A stretch of DNA of 64,000 bases from LMUY01 sp964242925. GTDB lineage: Bacteria > Pseudomonadota > Alphaproteobacteria > Acetobacterales > Acetobacteraceae. Both the position numbers and the translations under genes were made by a program. The notes below the pieces were generated by a model. That model saw only the letters and a list, made by a program, of their open reading frames with translations. It was not told the DNA's origin and did no database searches. The first letter of the stretch is position 1. The number at the start of each line of letters is the position of its first letter. Below, one piece after another: positions 17,586 through 26,453 of the stretch. The DNA lies in NCBI GenBank assembly GCA_964242925.1, contig CAXTBW010000004.1, positions 1-64,000 on the forward strand. Direction: 5' to 3'.

Positions 17586-18388
17586 GTGCCCACCGCCAGC
17601 GGGCTGCGCAGCTTGCGCAGCAGCGCGATGACCGACAGCGACGTAATGCGGCCGGTGCGCGGGTTCTCGCTTGGCACGCCCTCGATGCTCAGCGTGAAGC
17701 GCGCGGAGTCGGCTTCCACCTCGATGCGATGCGTGTTCCGCGTGACGCCCGGGTCGGCCCAGATCTCCAGCATGGTGCGGTCCGGGCCGATGCCGGCCAG
17801 CGACAGGGCCACGGCTACGTTCAGGTTGGCCGGGAACCCCCGCGCCGCCTCCCGCGCCGTACCGGCGAACACGCGCAGCGGCGACGACAGCCCCTCCAGC
17901 GATACCTTGTGTTCAAGCAGATAGGGCGCGCCTTCCAGTCCGCCCGGCGGCTTGCGGGTGATCATCCGCACGCTGGCGATGGCGCCCTCCGCCGCCGCGG
18001 CGACCGCGTCCAGCCCGAGCAGCGCACCGGTCGGCGCCAGAATGCGCCCGCCGTGTTCCCGGGCCAGGTCGACCAGGTCCATGCGGTCCAGCAGCGCGCC
18101 GCAACTCAGCACCACCACGGTGCGCCCGGCGGTCAGCGCCGGCGTCGCGATCGACGCCAGGGCGGCGGCCGGCGCGCACTCGACCACGATGTCGGCGTGT
18201 TCCGCCAATCGCACGGACTCGGTGATCAGCACGCCCGGCAAGCCGGTCGCCTTGGCCGGGTCGCGCACGCCGATGGCCGTCAGCATCAGGCCCGGGATGC
18301 CGTCCAGCAATCGCGCGGCCACGGCGCGGCCGATCGCGCCGAATCCGGCGATGGCGACCCGCAGATCCGGCTGGGTTCGTTGCGGCAT
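17582..18388 (-). CDS. nadX: L-aspartate dehydrogenase
   Basis: 268 aa, the normal size. The N-terminus VAIAGFGAIGRAVAARLLDG is the NAD(P)-binding Rossmann motif. The later THRIEVEADSARFTLSIEG holds the conserved catalytic-region His, and GFPANLNVAVALSLAGIGPD is diagnostic of the aspartate dehydrogenase family. It converts L-aspartate to iminoaspartate/oxaloacetate with NAD(P), used in NAD synthesis or aspartate catabolism. Because it leads an operon with threonine aldolase and an aminotransferase, a catabolic role seems more likely. ATG at 18388 is preferred to the upstream 18424 start because homology begins there. Confidence 0.88.
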   Translation of the reverse strand: MPQRTQPDLRVAIAGFGAIGRAVAARLLDGIPGLMLTAIGVRDPAKATGLPGVLITESVRLAEHADIVVECAPAAALASIATPALTAGRTVVVLSCGALLDRMDLVDLAREHGGRILAPTGALLGLDAVAAAAEGAIASVRMITRKPPGGLEGAPYLLEHKVSLEGLSSPLRVFAGTAREAARGFPANLNVAVALSLAGIGPDRTMLEIWADPGVTRNTHRIEVEADSARFTLSIEGVPSENPRTGRITSLSVIALLRKLRSPLAVGT

Positions 18389-18486
18389 GACCGGACGGTA
18401 CGCCGCGGCGGCCAACCCGCGCAATGGCTTCCTCGATTTACGGCGCCGCGTGCGATGTGCGACACGAAAGCAAGCGGAGGACGACG

Positions 18487-19191
18487 ATGACGGATACCGA
18501 CCTGCTCAAGCGCACCATCACCGTGTGCATGTTCGACCAATACGGCACCGTGGTGGACATGCAGGGCGGCCTGGTGGAGATCGCGACGCCGTTCCTGCAG
18601 GCCAAGGGCTGGACTGGCAACCCGAACTCCTTCGTCACCTGGTGGCGGCGCACGCACTTCGAGAACTCGATGATCGACGCGCTGCTGCACAAGGAACACA
18701 CGCCCTACCGGGAGATCGGCGAGCGCGCCGTGGCGTTCGTGCTGGACCGCGCCGGCATCGCTCACACTCCGGCCGAGGTGCACGGCCTGGTCGCCGAGAT
18801 CGAGAAGCTGCGCCCCTTCCCCGAGGTGCCGGCGGCGCTGGCCCGGTTGCAGACGCGCTACCGTCTGGTCGTGCTGTCCAACGGCGACCCGGACATGCTG
18901 GAGGCCGCTCGCGCCTATCACGAGGCGCCGTTCGACCAAGTGATCTCGGTCGCGGAGGCCGGGTCGTTCAAGCCGCACGTCGCGACCTACACGAAGGCCG
19001 CCGAGTTGGCCGGCGTGGCGATGGACCAGGTGCTGTTCGTCGCCAACCACGCCTTCGACTGCATCGGCGCCAAGGCGGCGGGGATGCGCACCGCGTTCAT
19101 CGACCGCCGCAGCCGCCCGTTCGGCGCGACGCCGCACCAGCCCGACATCCTGGTCCCGACCATGACGGCGCTCGCCGACCTGATGGTCTGA
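18487..19191 (+). CDS. HAD-superfamily hydrolase, L-2-haloacid dehalogenase type II
   Basis: 234 aa. The nucleophile Asp is in MFDQYGTVVD, the second HAD motif in LVVLSNGDPDML, the lysine in SFKPHVATY and the acidic motif in LFVANHAFDCIGAKAAG, which matches the type II dehalogenase pattern. It would hydrolyse 2-halo acids to 2-hydroxy acids, although many members act on other substrates. GGAGGA at 18476-18481 supports ATG 18487. Its stop overlaps the next start by one base (TGATG), pairing it with a thioesterase. Divergent from nadX. Confidence 0.83.
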   Translation: MTDTDLLKRTITVCMFDQYGTVVDMQGGLVEIATPFLQAKGWTGNPNSFVTWWRRTHFENSMIDALLHKEHTPYREIGERAVAFVLDRAGIAHTPAEVHGLVAEIEKLRPFPEVPAALARLQTRYRLVVLSNGDPDMLEAARAYHEAPFDQVISVAEAGSFKPHVATYTKAAELAGVAMDQVLFVANHAFDCIGAKAAGMRTAFIDRRSRPFGATPHQPDILVPTMTALADLMV

Positions 19192-19640
19192 TGCCCACCA
19201 TGAACGAACTCGGCGCCGCGATGCTGGCGCGCGCCACCGCCGTCGACGATCAGCGCTTCGGCTCGTTCTTCCTGCTGCGGCTGCTTGGCATGGAGGTCAG
19301 CTTCGGCGAGGGCACCTGCACCGTCAGCTTCACCACCGAGCCGCCGCTCGCCAACCCGCAGGGCACGCTGCACGGCGGCGTATTGGCAACCGCGATGGAC
19401 ATCTCCATGGGCCACCTGCTGGGCCGGGTCGCGGGCCCGGGCGCCACGCTGGAGCTGAAGGTGCAATACCTCGCCCCGGTGAGCGCCGGCCTGGTGCGCT
19501 GCGAGGCCAGCTTCCTGCGCCAGGGCCGCTCCATCTCGTTCATGCAGTCCCGCGCAACACGAGAGGACGGCACGCTCGTCGCCAATGCCACCGCGACGTG
19601 GAGCCTGTTGCCCAAGCCGCCTCAGGCGCCGCCGAGGTAG
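19191..19640 (+). CDS. PaaI-family hotdog thioesterase
   Basis: 149 aa single hotdog domain. The core motif GTLHGGVLATAMDISMGHLL contains the HGG and Asp positions that form the active site in PaaI/acyl-CoA thioesterases. KVQYLAPVSAGLV and ATATWSLL are the usual strands. It likely hydrolyses an acyl-CoA in the cytoplasm. Coupled to the upstream dehalogenase-like gene by TGATG; an in-frame ATG at 19200 is an alternative start. Its last 19 bases overlap the end of the convergent livF gene. Confidence 0.85.
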   Translation: MPTMNELGAAMLARATAVDDQRFGSFFLLRLLGMEVSFGEGTCTVSFTTEPPLANPQGTLHGGVLATAMDISMGHLLGRVAGPGATLELKVQYLAPVSAGLVRCEASFLRQGRSISFMQSRATREDGTLVANATATWSLLPKPPQAPPR

Positions 19641-20323
19641 AGCGCCACCGCGCGCTCGTCCTCCAGCAGCGTCGCGGCCGGACCGGTGAGCGCCACCCGG
19701 CCGCCGTCCAGGATGACGCCGCGAGCGGAGATCGCCAGCGCCTGGCGTCCGCGCTGCTCGATCAGCAGCACCGCCACGCCCTCCCGCGCCAGCGTCGCGA
19801 TGCGCGCGAAGCTGTCGGCCACCAGCGCGGGCGACAGGGCGGCGGTCGGCTCGTCCAGCACCAGCACGGACGGCCGGGTCATCAGCGCACGAGCGTAGGC
19901 GAGCTGCTGCCGTTCGCCGCCGGACAGCCCGCCGGCGCGCGCCCGCCGCCGCGTCGCCAGCGCCGGGAATAGCGCGAGCAGTTCGGCGATGCGGGCGCCG
20001 CGGTCGGCCACGCCCTCCACCACGGCCAGGTTCTCCAGCACGCTCAGCGAGGGGAACACGTTGGCGACCTGCGGCACGTAGCCGATCCCGCCGCGCACCC
20101 GCCGCACCGTCGGCCAGGCGCCGATGTCGGTCCCATTCAGCGCGATGCGCCCGCTGGCGCGCGGCAACAGCCCGACGATGGCCTTGGCGAGGGTGGATTT
20201 CCCCGCGCCGTTGGTGCCGGCGACGGTCAGGATCTCGCCCGCGTCTAGCGACAGGTCGATGCCGTTCAGGATGTCCACCTCGCCGTAGCCGCCGCGCAGC
20301 CCGGCCACGTCCAGCACGCTCAC
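19622..20323 (-). CDS. livF: Branched-chain-type amino-acid ABC transporter ATPase LivF
   Basis: 233 aa ATPase. Walker A VAGTNGAGKSTLAKA, signature LSGGERQQLAYARAL and Walker B VLVLDEPTAALSP are intact. The short length and GGYGEVDILNGIDLSLDAGE opening fit LivF. It energises the LivHM permease together with LivG. Start is a GTG overlapping the livG stop by 4 bases. It is the last gene of the operon and overlaps 19 bases tail-to-tail with the thioesterase gene. Confidence 0.9.
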   Translation of the reverse strand: MSVLDVAGLRGGYGEVDILNGIDLSLDAGEILTVAGTNGAGKSTLAKAIVGLLPRASGRIALNGTDIGAWPTVRRVRGGIGYVPQVANVFPSLSVLENLAVVEGVADRGARIAELLALFPALATRRRARAGGLSGGERQQLAYARALMTRPSVLVLDEPTAALSPALVADSFARIATLAREGVAVLLIEQRGRQALAISARGVILDGGRVALTGPAATLLEDERAVALYLGGA

Positions 20324-21078
20324 GACAGGCCGCCCAGATAGGCCTCGCGCACCGCCGGGTCGGCGAGCACCGCCGCGGGGGCGCCCGATGCGATCAGCCG
20401 GCCGCGGTCCATCACGTGGAACTCGCTCACTAGGCGGGCCAGGGCGGCCAAGTCGTGCTCAATGATCAGAAAGCCGATGCCGCGGCCGTTCAGAGTGCGG
20501 ATGCGGTTGGCGATCTCCTCGATCAGCACGGGGTTCACCCCGGCGAACGGCTCGTCCAGCAGGATCATGCGGGCGCCCGTCATCAGCGCGCGGCCCAACT
20601 CCAGCAGCTTCTTCTGGCCACCCGACAACCGCCCGGCCGGCTGCGCGGCGACGGCATCCAGGCGCAGGAACGCGATCGTCTCGTCGGCGTCGCGCGCAAC
20701 CTCCGCCTCCTTCGCGCGCACCCGGCCAGGGCGCAGGAACACGTCGAGCAGGCGCTCCCCGGCCTGCCCGGGCGCGGCGGCCATCAGGTTCTCGCGCACG
20801 CTCAGATGCGTGAACTCGCGCGGCACCTGGAACGTGCGCACCAGGCCGGCCTGCGCGCGCGCAACGGCGCCGCTGTGGGTGATCTCGTGCTCGCCGAAGC
20901 GGATTTGCCCGGCATCGGCCGGCTGGAACCCGGTCAGCACGGAGAACAGCGACGACTTGCCGGCGCCGTTCGGACCGATGATCCCGACCATGCCGGCGGC
21001 CGGCGCGGTGAACGTCACGGCGTCCACCACCCGCAACGCGCCGTAGGCTTTGCATAACCCGGTGACCGCTAGACTCAA
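20320..21078 (-). CDS. livG: Branched-chain-type amino-acid ABC transporter ATPase LivG
   Basis: 252 aa ATPase. Walker A GIIGPNGAGKSSLFSVLTG, signature LSGGQKKLLELGRAL and Walker B MILLDEPFAGVNP are present. The sequence GLVRTFQVPREFTHLSVREN after Walker A is LivG-like. It forms the heterodimeric motor with LivF. The start is a TTG that overlaps the livM stop (TTGA), so expression depends on livM translation. No domain is missing. Confidence 0.9.
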   Translation of the reverse strand: MSLAVTGLCKAYGALRVVDAVTFTAPAAGMVGIIGPNGAGKSSLFSVLTGFQPADAGQIRFGEHEITHSGAVARAQAGLVRTFQVPREFTHLSVRENLMAAAPGQAGERLLDVFLRPGRVRAKEAEVARDADETIAFLRLDAVAAQPAGRLSGGQKKLLELGRALMTGARMILLDEPFAGVNPVLIEEIANRIRTLNGRGIGFLIIEHDLAALARLVSEFHVMDRGRLIASGAPAAVLADPAVREAYLGGLS

Positions 21079-21956
21079 CGGCGCGCGCCCAGCAGCCCCT
21101 GCGGCCGGTAGAGCGTGAACAGCACCAACGCCAGGCCGATCGCGCCCAGCCGGAGCGACGCCATCTGCACGTCCGAGATGAACGGCAGCGCGTCGCGCAG
21201 GAAGCGCGAGCCTTCGAGGATCGTCACCAGGATCACCGTGCCGGCGAGCGCGCCCGACACGCGGCCGACCCCGCCCATGATGATCGCCATCCAGACCTGG
21301 AACGTGACCAGCGGGATGAACTGGTCGGGCACGATGTAGCCGATTACGTGGGCATAGAATGCGCCCGCCACGCCGGCCAGGGCGGCGCCGAGCATCAGCA
21401 CCTGCACCTTGAACCCCGCCGGGTTCTTGCCGAGCGCGCGCACCGCTTCCTCGTTGTCGCGGATGGCGCCGATGATGCGGCCAAACGGGGAGCGCACGAG
21501 GCGGCGCATGGCCAGCGCCGCCGCAACGTTCACCACGATCAGCGCGGCCAGGCCGGCGGCGAGTTGCGCGGGGCCGCTCAGCCAACCGGCGAATAGTGGC
21601 GGGATGCCGGGGATGCCCTGCACGCCGTTGGTCAGCCACTGCTCGCTGGACGCGACCAGGCGCACCACCTCGCCGAAGCCGAGCGTCACGATGGCGAAGT
21701 AGTCGTCCCGCAGCTTCAGCGCGACCAGCCCGATCGGCCACGCCGCCAGCGCCGCCAGCACGGCGGCGAGCGCGAATCCGGCTGGCTCGGGCACGCCGTG
21801 CATCGACAAGATGGCCGCCGCGTAGGCGCCGATGCAGAAGAAACCGACATGACCAAAATTAATGAGGCCGGTGAAGCCGTATTGCAGGTTCAGGCCGAGC
21901 GCCAGCAGCACGGTGACCGCCGCGATGGTCGCGATGGCGAGGACGTACGCTTCCAC
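21075..21956 (-). CDS. livM: Branched-chain-type amino-acid ABC transporter permease LivM
   Basis: 293 aa polytopic membrane protein. LNLQYGFTGLINFGHVGFFCIGAYAAA is the LivM signature region (shown in part: GFTGLINFGHVGFFCIGAY), and FGRIIGAIRDNEEAVRALGK is the conserved cytoplasmic loop. A GTG at 21954-21956 was chosen as start because the bases just upstream are a repeat element (21983-22121) that should not be coding. Longer in-frame starts up to 22106 would translate through that repeat. It overlaps livG by 4 bases. Confidence 0.85.
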   Translation of the reverse strand: MEAYVLAIATIAAVTVLLALGLNLQYGFTGLINFGHVGFFCIGAYAAAILSMHGVPEPAGFALAAVLAALAAWPIGLVALKLRDDYFAIVTLGFGEVVRLVASSEQWLTNGVQGIPGIPPLFAGWLSGPAQLAAGLAALIVVNVAAALAMRRLVRSPFGRIIGAIRDNEEAVRALGKNPAGFKVQVLMLGAALAGVAGAFYAHVIGYIVPDQFIPLVTFQVWMAIIMGGVGRVSGALAGTVILVTILEGSRFLRDALPFISDVQMASLRLGAIGLALVLFTLYRPQGLLGARR

Positions 21957-21982
21957 TATCGTGGCGCCGGACCGCGCGCCGC

Positions 21983-22121
21983 AGTCATGCCCGGACTTGA
22001 TCCGGGCACCCACGGGGCGCCAGCGACATCGGCCTGCCGCGCTGGGGCTGAAGCCGTCCCAACACGGTCTGCTGCGGTGTGGGCGCCGCGTGGGCGCCCG
22101 GGTCAAGCCCGGGCAGGACAG
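21983..22121. repeat. Dispersed palindromic element, family A, inside the liv operon
   Basis: Left end AGTCATGCCCGGACTTGATC with CGGGCACCCACGGGGCGCC; right end GCGCCGCGTGGGCGCCCGGG, then TCAAGCCCGGGCAGGACAG. Near-palindromic. It separates livH from livM by 171 bp, in an operon whose other junctions are overlaps, or a gap of 11 bp or so. Confidence 0.65.
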
Positions 22122-22127
22122 TACGGG

Positions 22128-22994
22128 TCACCGCAGGCGTTCCCGCTGGCCGAACAGGCCGCTGGGGCGGACCAGCAGCACTAGGAGGAGGACGGCGAAC
22201 ACCACCGCGAGCTTATAGGTGAAGCCTACGAACGGCGACGACAGCTCCTGCGCCAGCCCCAGCAGCAGCCCGGCCAGCACGGCGCCCACCGGGGAGCCGA
22301 TGCCGCCCAAGATGGCCGCGGTAAAGCCGGGCAGCAGCATGTTCCAACCCATGTCCGGCTGCACCGCGGTCTTCAGCCCCAGCATCAGCCCGGCCACCGC
22401 CGCCACCGCGCCCGCCAGCGCCCATAGCGCCAGCATCACCTGCCCGGGCGCGATCCCGGACACCGCGGCCAGCGCCGGGTCGTCGGCGACGGCGCGCATC
22501 CGGCGCCCGATCGGGGTGGCGTGCAACAGCAGGAACGCCGCCGCGAGCGTCGCCAGGGCCAACCCCGCCAGCTCCAAATCCAGCGGCAGGATGCGCACGC
22601 CCAACGGCCGCCATGGCCGCACAAGCGGGAGAGCGAACCCACGCTGCTGGTAGCCATAGGCAACGCCTAACCCCGCGCGGATGATGAACCCGACCCCGAT
22701 CGAGGCCAGCAGCGCCGTTACAGCGGAGCGGCCCGCCAGCTTGCGGAACACCAGCGCGTAGGCCGCCAGCGACGCCGCGACCGCAGCCACGACCCCCGCG
22801 ACGCCGCCAAACACCACCGACCCGGTGGCGCCCCCCACCGCCAGCGCGGCATAGGCGCCCAGCGTCATCACGTCCCCGGTCGCCGCGTTGGCGAACCGTG
22901 CGATCCCGAACACCAGCGTCACCGCCAGCGCCGCCAACCCGGTGATCAGCCCGGACATGATCCCCGTCACCACGAGGACCGACCAGTCCGTCAT
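22128..22994 (-). CDS. livH: Branched-chain-type amino-acid ABC transporter permease LivH
   Basis: 288 aa polytopic membrane protein. Family stretches: VFGIARFANAATGDVMTLGA near the N-terminus, GRRMRAVADDPALAAVSGI in the cytoplasmic loop, and GGIGSPVGAVLAGLLLGL in the last third. It pairs with LivM as the membrane channel. The start overlaps the livK stop by one base (TGATG). The C-terminus LLVRPSGLFGQRERLR is standard for LivH. Confidence 0.9.
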   Translation of the reverse strand: MTDWSVLVVTGIMSGLITGLAALAVTLVFGIARFANAATGDVMTLGAYAALAVGGATGSVVFGGVAGVVAAVAASLAAYALVFRKLAGRSAVTALLASIGVGFIIRAGLGVAYGYQQRGFALPLVRPWRPLGVRILPLDLELAGLALATLAAAFLLLHATPIGRRMRAVADDPALAAVSGIAPGQVMLALWALAGAVAAVAGLMLGLKTAVQPDMGWNMLLPGFTAAILGGIGSPVGAVLAGLLLGLAQELSSPFVGFTYKLAVVFAVLLLVLLVRPSGLFGQRERLR

Positions 22995-24202
22995 CAGGCG
23001 GGATGCACGACGTATTTGCGCTCCAGCTTGCCGTCGGTGATCACCGACACGCTGAAGTCCGGCGCCACGTCGCCGAACTTGTCGAAGTCCAGGCTCGACG
23101 ACGCGCCCACGTAATGGATCTTGCCCTTCGCCAGCGCTTCCTTGCCCTCCGCAAACGAAGCGACCTCGGTCCCGCCCGGGCCGGCGACCTCCCGCACCTT
23201 CGCGTTCACCGCGCTGCGCGGCGCGCCCGGCCCGGCCGCCTGCACCGCCAGCGCCATCACCACCGCCATGTCGTAGGCCATGGCGGCGTAGGTGTTGCCT
23301 TCGCCGGACACGCCCATCGCCTTTCGATACGCGGCGTCGTACAGCTTGAACGCGCCGGACCCGACGTTGGACACGCTCTCGACGCAGAACACGCCCTCGG
23401 TCGCCTCCTTGCCCACCGCCTCCACCAGCGCCGGGTTGCCGGCCCAGCCGGGCAGGATCCACTTGTTGGTCGCGCCCGTCTCGTACCAGTTGCGCAGGAT
23501 GATGGTGCTGTCCGGGATGTACGACCCGGTGACGATCACGTCCGGCTTGGCGGCCAACACCGTGTTCAACTCCCCGGCGTAGCTCGTCTGGTTCGGCTCG
23601 TAGACCACGCTCGCCACCACCGCGCCGCCCGCTTTCTCCCACGCCGCCTTGAACCCGTCCGCATTTCCGATCCCGGACGCGTTGTTGAACGCCATCGTCG
23701 CCGGCCGCTTGAAGCCCTCCCGCTTGCACACCTCGGCGAAGGCCGCGCCGAATTGCGGGTTGGTCGCCTGGAACCGGAACGACAGCCCCTTCGCGTTCAC
23801 CGGCGGCCCGCTCAGCGCCGGCGCGCCCGAGGTGTTCATCAGCACCATGTCGGCCGCGTTGGTCATCGGGATCACCGCCAGGGTCACGCCCGACGCCCAC
23901 AGGCCCAGCAGCGCCTCCACCCGGTTCACCTCGATCAGCTTCTTCGCCGCCAGCACGCCGGCTTGCGGCGAGGTCTCGTCGTCCTCGCTGTACAGCTGCA
24001 ACGTCCGACCGGCGGCGCCCCCGGCCGCGTTCACCGCATCCAGCGCGGCGGCGATCACCTTCTGCATGCCCGCCCCGTACGCGGCGCCGGCCCCCGTGAT
24101 CGGCGTCAGCGAGCCGATGCGGAAGCTGTCCTCCGCCCATGCCGCGCGCGGCAGCAGCGCGGCCGCGGCGGACGCAGCCAGCAGGTCCCGGCGTCTCAGC
24201 AT
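22994..24202 (-). CDS. livK: Leu/Ile/Val-type ABC transporter substrate-binding protein
   Basis: 402 aa type I periplasmic binding protein. The N-terminus MLRRRDLLAASAAAALLPRA has an RRxDLL Tat-like motif and ends in A-W-A. The mature part starts RIGSLTPITGAGAAYGAGMQ, typical of the LivK/AmiC family. An AGGAGA site precedes the ATG. Many members of this family bind amides, urea-like or aromatic ligands and not Leu. The amidohydrolase gene 11 bp upstream in the same operon suggests the ligand may be an amide that is hydrolysed after uptake; this is inference. Confidence 0.87.
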   Translation of the reverse strand: MLRRRDLLAASAAAALLPRAAWAEDSFRIGSLTPITGAGAAYGAGMQKVIAAALDAVNAAGGAAGRTLQLYSEDDETSPQAGVLAAKKLIEVNRVEALLGLWASGVTLAVIPMTNAADMVLMNTSGAPALSGPPVNAKGLSFRFQATNPQFGAAFAEVCKREGFKRPATMAFNNASGIGNADGFKAAWEKAGGAVVASVVYEPNQTSYAGELNTVLAAKPDVIVTGSYIPDSTIILRNWYETGATNKWILPGWAGNPALVEAVGKEATEGVFCVESVSNVGSGAFKLYDAAYRKAMGVSGEGNTYAAMAYDMAVVMALAVQAAGPGAPRSAVNAKVREVAGPGGTEVASFAEGKEALAKGKIHYVGASSSLDFDKFGDVAPDFSVSVITDGKLERKYVVHPA

Positions 24203-24213
24203 GAAGTCGTCTC

Positions 24214-25446
24214 CTAGAAAGCGGTGCGCTTGGCGAACTCGCCGCCCTGCATGATGATGGGCATGTGCTCGCCCTGCCGGGTCAGCAGCGACAGGTCGGC
24301 CAGCGGGTCGCCGTCGACCACCACCAGGTCGGCGCAGGCGCCAGGCGCCACGACGCCGATCTCGCCCTCCATGCGGCACAGCTTGGCCGCGACATGGGTG
24401 GCGCTGGCGATCACCTCCTGCGCCGGCAGCGCCCGGCCGCGGATCACGAACTCCTCCGACTGGTGCCGGTGCATGTCGCCCAGCAGGTCGGTGCCGTACG
24501 CCATCGCCACCCCGGCCGCGCGCAGCAGGCCGAGCGCCTCCATCCCCGCCTCGCGCACCACCTCCACCTTGCGGACGGAGTCGGGTGGGAAGCCGAGCGC
24601 GGCGCCCTCGGCGGCCAGCATCTCGTAGGTGACCTGGGTCGGCACCGCCACGGCGCCCTTCTCGGCGGCCAGCAACGCGGCGCCCGTGTCGATGAGGTTG
24701 CAGTGCTCCAGCGAATGCACCCCGCATTGCAACGACCGCCGGATCGAGTCCGCCGTGTAGAGGTGCGCCGCCACGTAGGTCCCGGCCATGCGCGCCTCCT
24801 CCACGGCGGCGCGCACCTCCTCCTCCGCGAAGCCCAGGAAGTCGATCGGGTCGCTGGGCGAGGCGCAACCGCCATTGGCCATGATCTTCACGAACCGCGC
24901 GCCGTTCTTGACCTCCTCGCGCGCCGCCCGCCGCAACTCCGGCACGCCGTCGCACACCCGGCCTAGCGCGCCGAGGGGGTGGCCGAATTGCCGGGTCGGG
25001 CGGTCGTCGTAGGCGCCGCGGAAGTCGCAGTGGCCGCCCGTTTGGCTCAGCGCCTTGCCGCAGATCACCAGGCGCGGCGCGGGGAACAGCCCCTCCTGCA
25101 CCGCGCGCAGCAGGCCGCCATTGGCGCCGCCCATGTCGCGCACTGTGGTGAAGCCGCGCATCAGCATGCCGCGCATCACCAGCGCGGAGCGGGCCGCGAC
25201 ATAGGCGTCCGGCAGCATGGCGTTGCGGCCCAAATCCGCCAGCACGGCGATGACGTGGACGTGGCAATCGATCAGCCCCGGCATCAGCGTTCGCCCGCGC
25301 AGGTCGATCACCTCCGCTACGCTGCTGGCCAATCCCTCGCCGACCTCGCGGATGCGCCCGGCCTCCACCAGGACGCCGACGGGCGGGCCGGGCTCGGGTG
25401 CGGTCCCGTCCACGATGCGGGCGTTGGTGAACAGCGTGGCGGCCAT
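24214..25446 (-). CDS. Metal-dependent amidohydrolase (imidazolonepropionase-like)
   Basis: 410 aa. Metal ligands of the superfamily are visible in order: LIDCHVHVIA (first HxH), RFVKIMANGG (bridging lysine, probably carbamylated), VAAHLYTAD and GVHSLEHC (His ligands), and AYGTDLLGD (Asp). It is close to the imidazolonepropionase/Xaa-Pro dipeptidase-like group that hydrolyses cyclic or peptide amide bonds, with no firm substrate. No signal peptide, so cytoplasmic. First gene of the livKHMGF operon, making it the likely processing enzyme for the imported compound. Confidence 0.85.
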   Translation of the reverse strand: MAATLFTNARIVDGTAPEPGPPVGVLVEAGRIREVGEGLASSVAEVIDLRGRTLMPGLIDCHVHVIAVLADLGRNAMLPDAYVAARSALVMRGMLMRGFTTVRDMGGANGGLLRAVQEGLFPAPRLVICGKALSQTGGHCDFRGAYDDRPTRQFGHPLGALGRVCDGVPELRRAAREEVKNGARFVKIMANGGCASPSDPIDFLGFAEEEVRAAVEEARMAGTYVAAHLYTADSIRRSLQCGVHSLEHCNLIDTGAALLAAEKGAVAVPTQVTYEMLAAEGAALGFPPDSVRKVEVVREAGMEALGLLRAAGVAMAYGTDLLGDMHRHQSEEFVIRGRALPAQEVIASATHVAAKLCRMEGEIGVVAPGACADLVVVDGDPLADLSLLTRQGEHMPIIMQGGEFAKRTAF

Positions 25447-25520
25447 GGCGGGATCCTACTCGCGTCGTCGTGCTATCGGGCACCCTGGCCGATGTGCAAG
25501 CGGAGTGCCAGGGTGCCGCC

Positions 25521-26312
25521 ATGCCCATCGTGCAAATCGGCGCCGAGCCGTTCAACGTCGTCGTCGACGGCCGCGCGGACAGCCCCGCGCTGCTGGTGTC
25601 GAACTCGCTGAGCAGCGATCTGTCGATGTGGGATGACCAAGTCCCCTCCTGGGCCGAGCGATTCCGGGTGATCCGCTACGACAGCCGGGGCCATGGCGGC
25701 AGCGTCGTCTCGCCCGAGCCCTACACCATGGAACAGCTCGGCCGCGACGCGGTGGCCGTGCTGGACCATCTTGGCGTCGCCCGCGCTCATTTTTGCGGGC
25801 TGTCGATGGGCGGCATGGTGGGCATGCAGCTGCTCACCCACGCGCCGGACCGCATCGGCCGCGCCGTGCTGGCCAACACCGCCGCCTACATGGGGCCGGC
25901 CTCGCTCTGGGACCGCCGCATCGCCCTGGCCCAAGCCGGCGGCATGGCGGCCACCGTCGAGCCGACCGTCGCGCGCTGGTTCCCCGCCGCGTTCCATGCC
26001 GCCGCCCCCGCCACGATCGACCAGATGCGCGACATGATCCGCCGCGTCCCGCTCGAGGGTTACATCGGCTGCTGCAAGGCGATCCGCGACATGGACCAGC
26101 GCGAGGCGATCCGCGCCATCCAGGCGCCCACGCTCGTCCTCGTCGGCGCCAACGACCCGGCCACCACGCCGGCGGACGGCGCGCTGATCCACGCGGCCAT
26201 ACGCGGCGCCACCAAGCGCACGCTGCACGCCGCGCATTTATCGAACATCGAACGACCCGTAGAATTCACGCAGGCGGTGCTGGACTTCCTCGTGGCGGAA
26301 GCGCCAGCGTAA
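25521..26312 (+). CDS. Alpha/beta hydrolase, 3-oxoadipate enol-lactonase-like
   Basis: 263 aa, about the size of PcaD. The nucleophile serine is in FCGLSMGGMVGMQLL, with RYDSRGHGGS before it. The catalytic acid is in VLVGANDPATTPA and the histidine in AAHLSNIERP. The ordering and SRGHG motif match 3-oxoadipate enol-lactonases of the beta-ketoadipate path, but no other pca genes are near. ATG 25521 was chosen since homology begins at once (MPIVQIGAEP). Divergent from the amidohydrolase operon. Confidence 0.8.
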   Translation: MPIVQIGAEPFNVVVDGRADSPALLVSNSLSSDLSMWDDQVPSWAERFRVIRYDSRGHGGSVVSPEPYTMEQLGRDAVAVLDHLGVARAHFCGLSMGGMVGMQLLTHAPDRIGRAVLANTAAYMGPASLWDRRIALAQAGGMAATVEPTVARWFPAAFHAAAPATIDQMRDMIRRVPLEGYIGCCKAIRDMDQREAIRAIQAPTLVLVGANDPATTPADGALIHAAIRGATKRTLHAAHLSNIERPVEFTQAVLDFLVAEAPA

Positions 26313-26399
26313 CCTCACGATCATCAAACGCCGGGGTTGCAACCTGGCGATGCGGCCGAACGTAAGCTGGCAGCCAACTTACCTTGGCCGCTCGGCGCT

Positions 26400-26410
26400 T
26401 AATAAAGGAG
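26400..26410 (+). promoter_or_regulatory. TAATAAAGGAG motif before the respiratory operon
   Basis: An AT-rich patch in otherwise GC-rich DNA. TAATAA could be a -10 box, and AAAGGAG is a good ribosome site. The annotated actA ATG is 43 bases further on with no clear ribosome site of its own. An in-frame ATT at 26418 would be correctly spaced from AAAGGAG. Role uncertain. Confidence 0.3.
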
Positions 26411-26453
26411 TGGTTTTATTTCGGAGCACGCCCTGCAGCCTGGCGGCCAGCCC

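Noticed and set aside
21957..22106. Longer livM start
   Set aside because: The added residues would be encoded by a dispersed repeat and lack LivM similarity.
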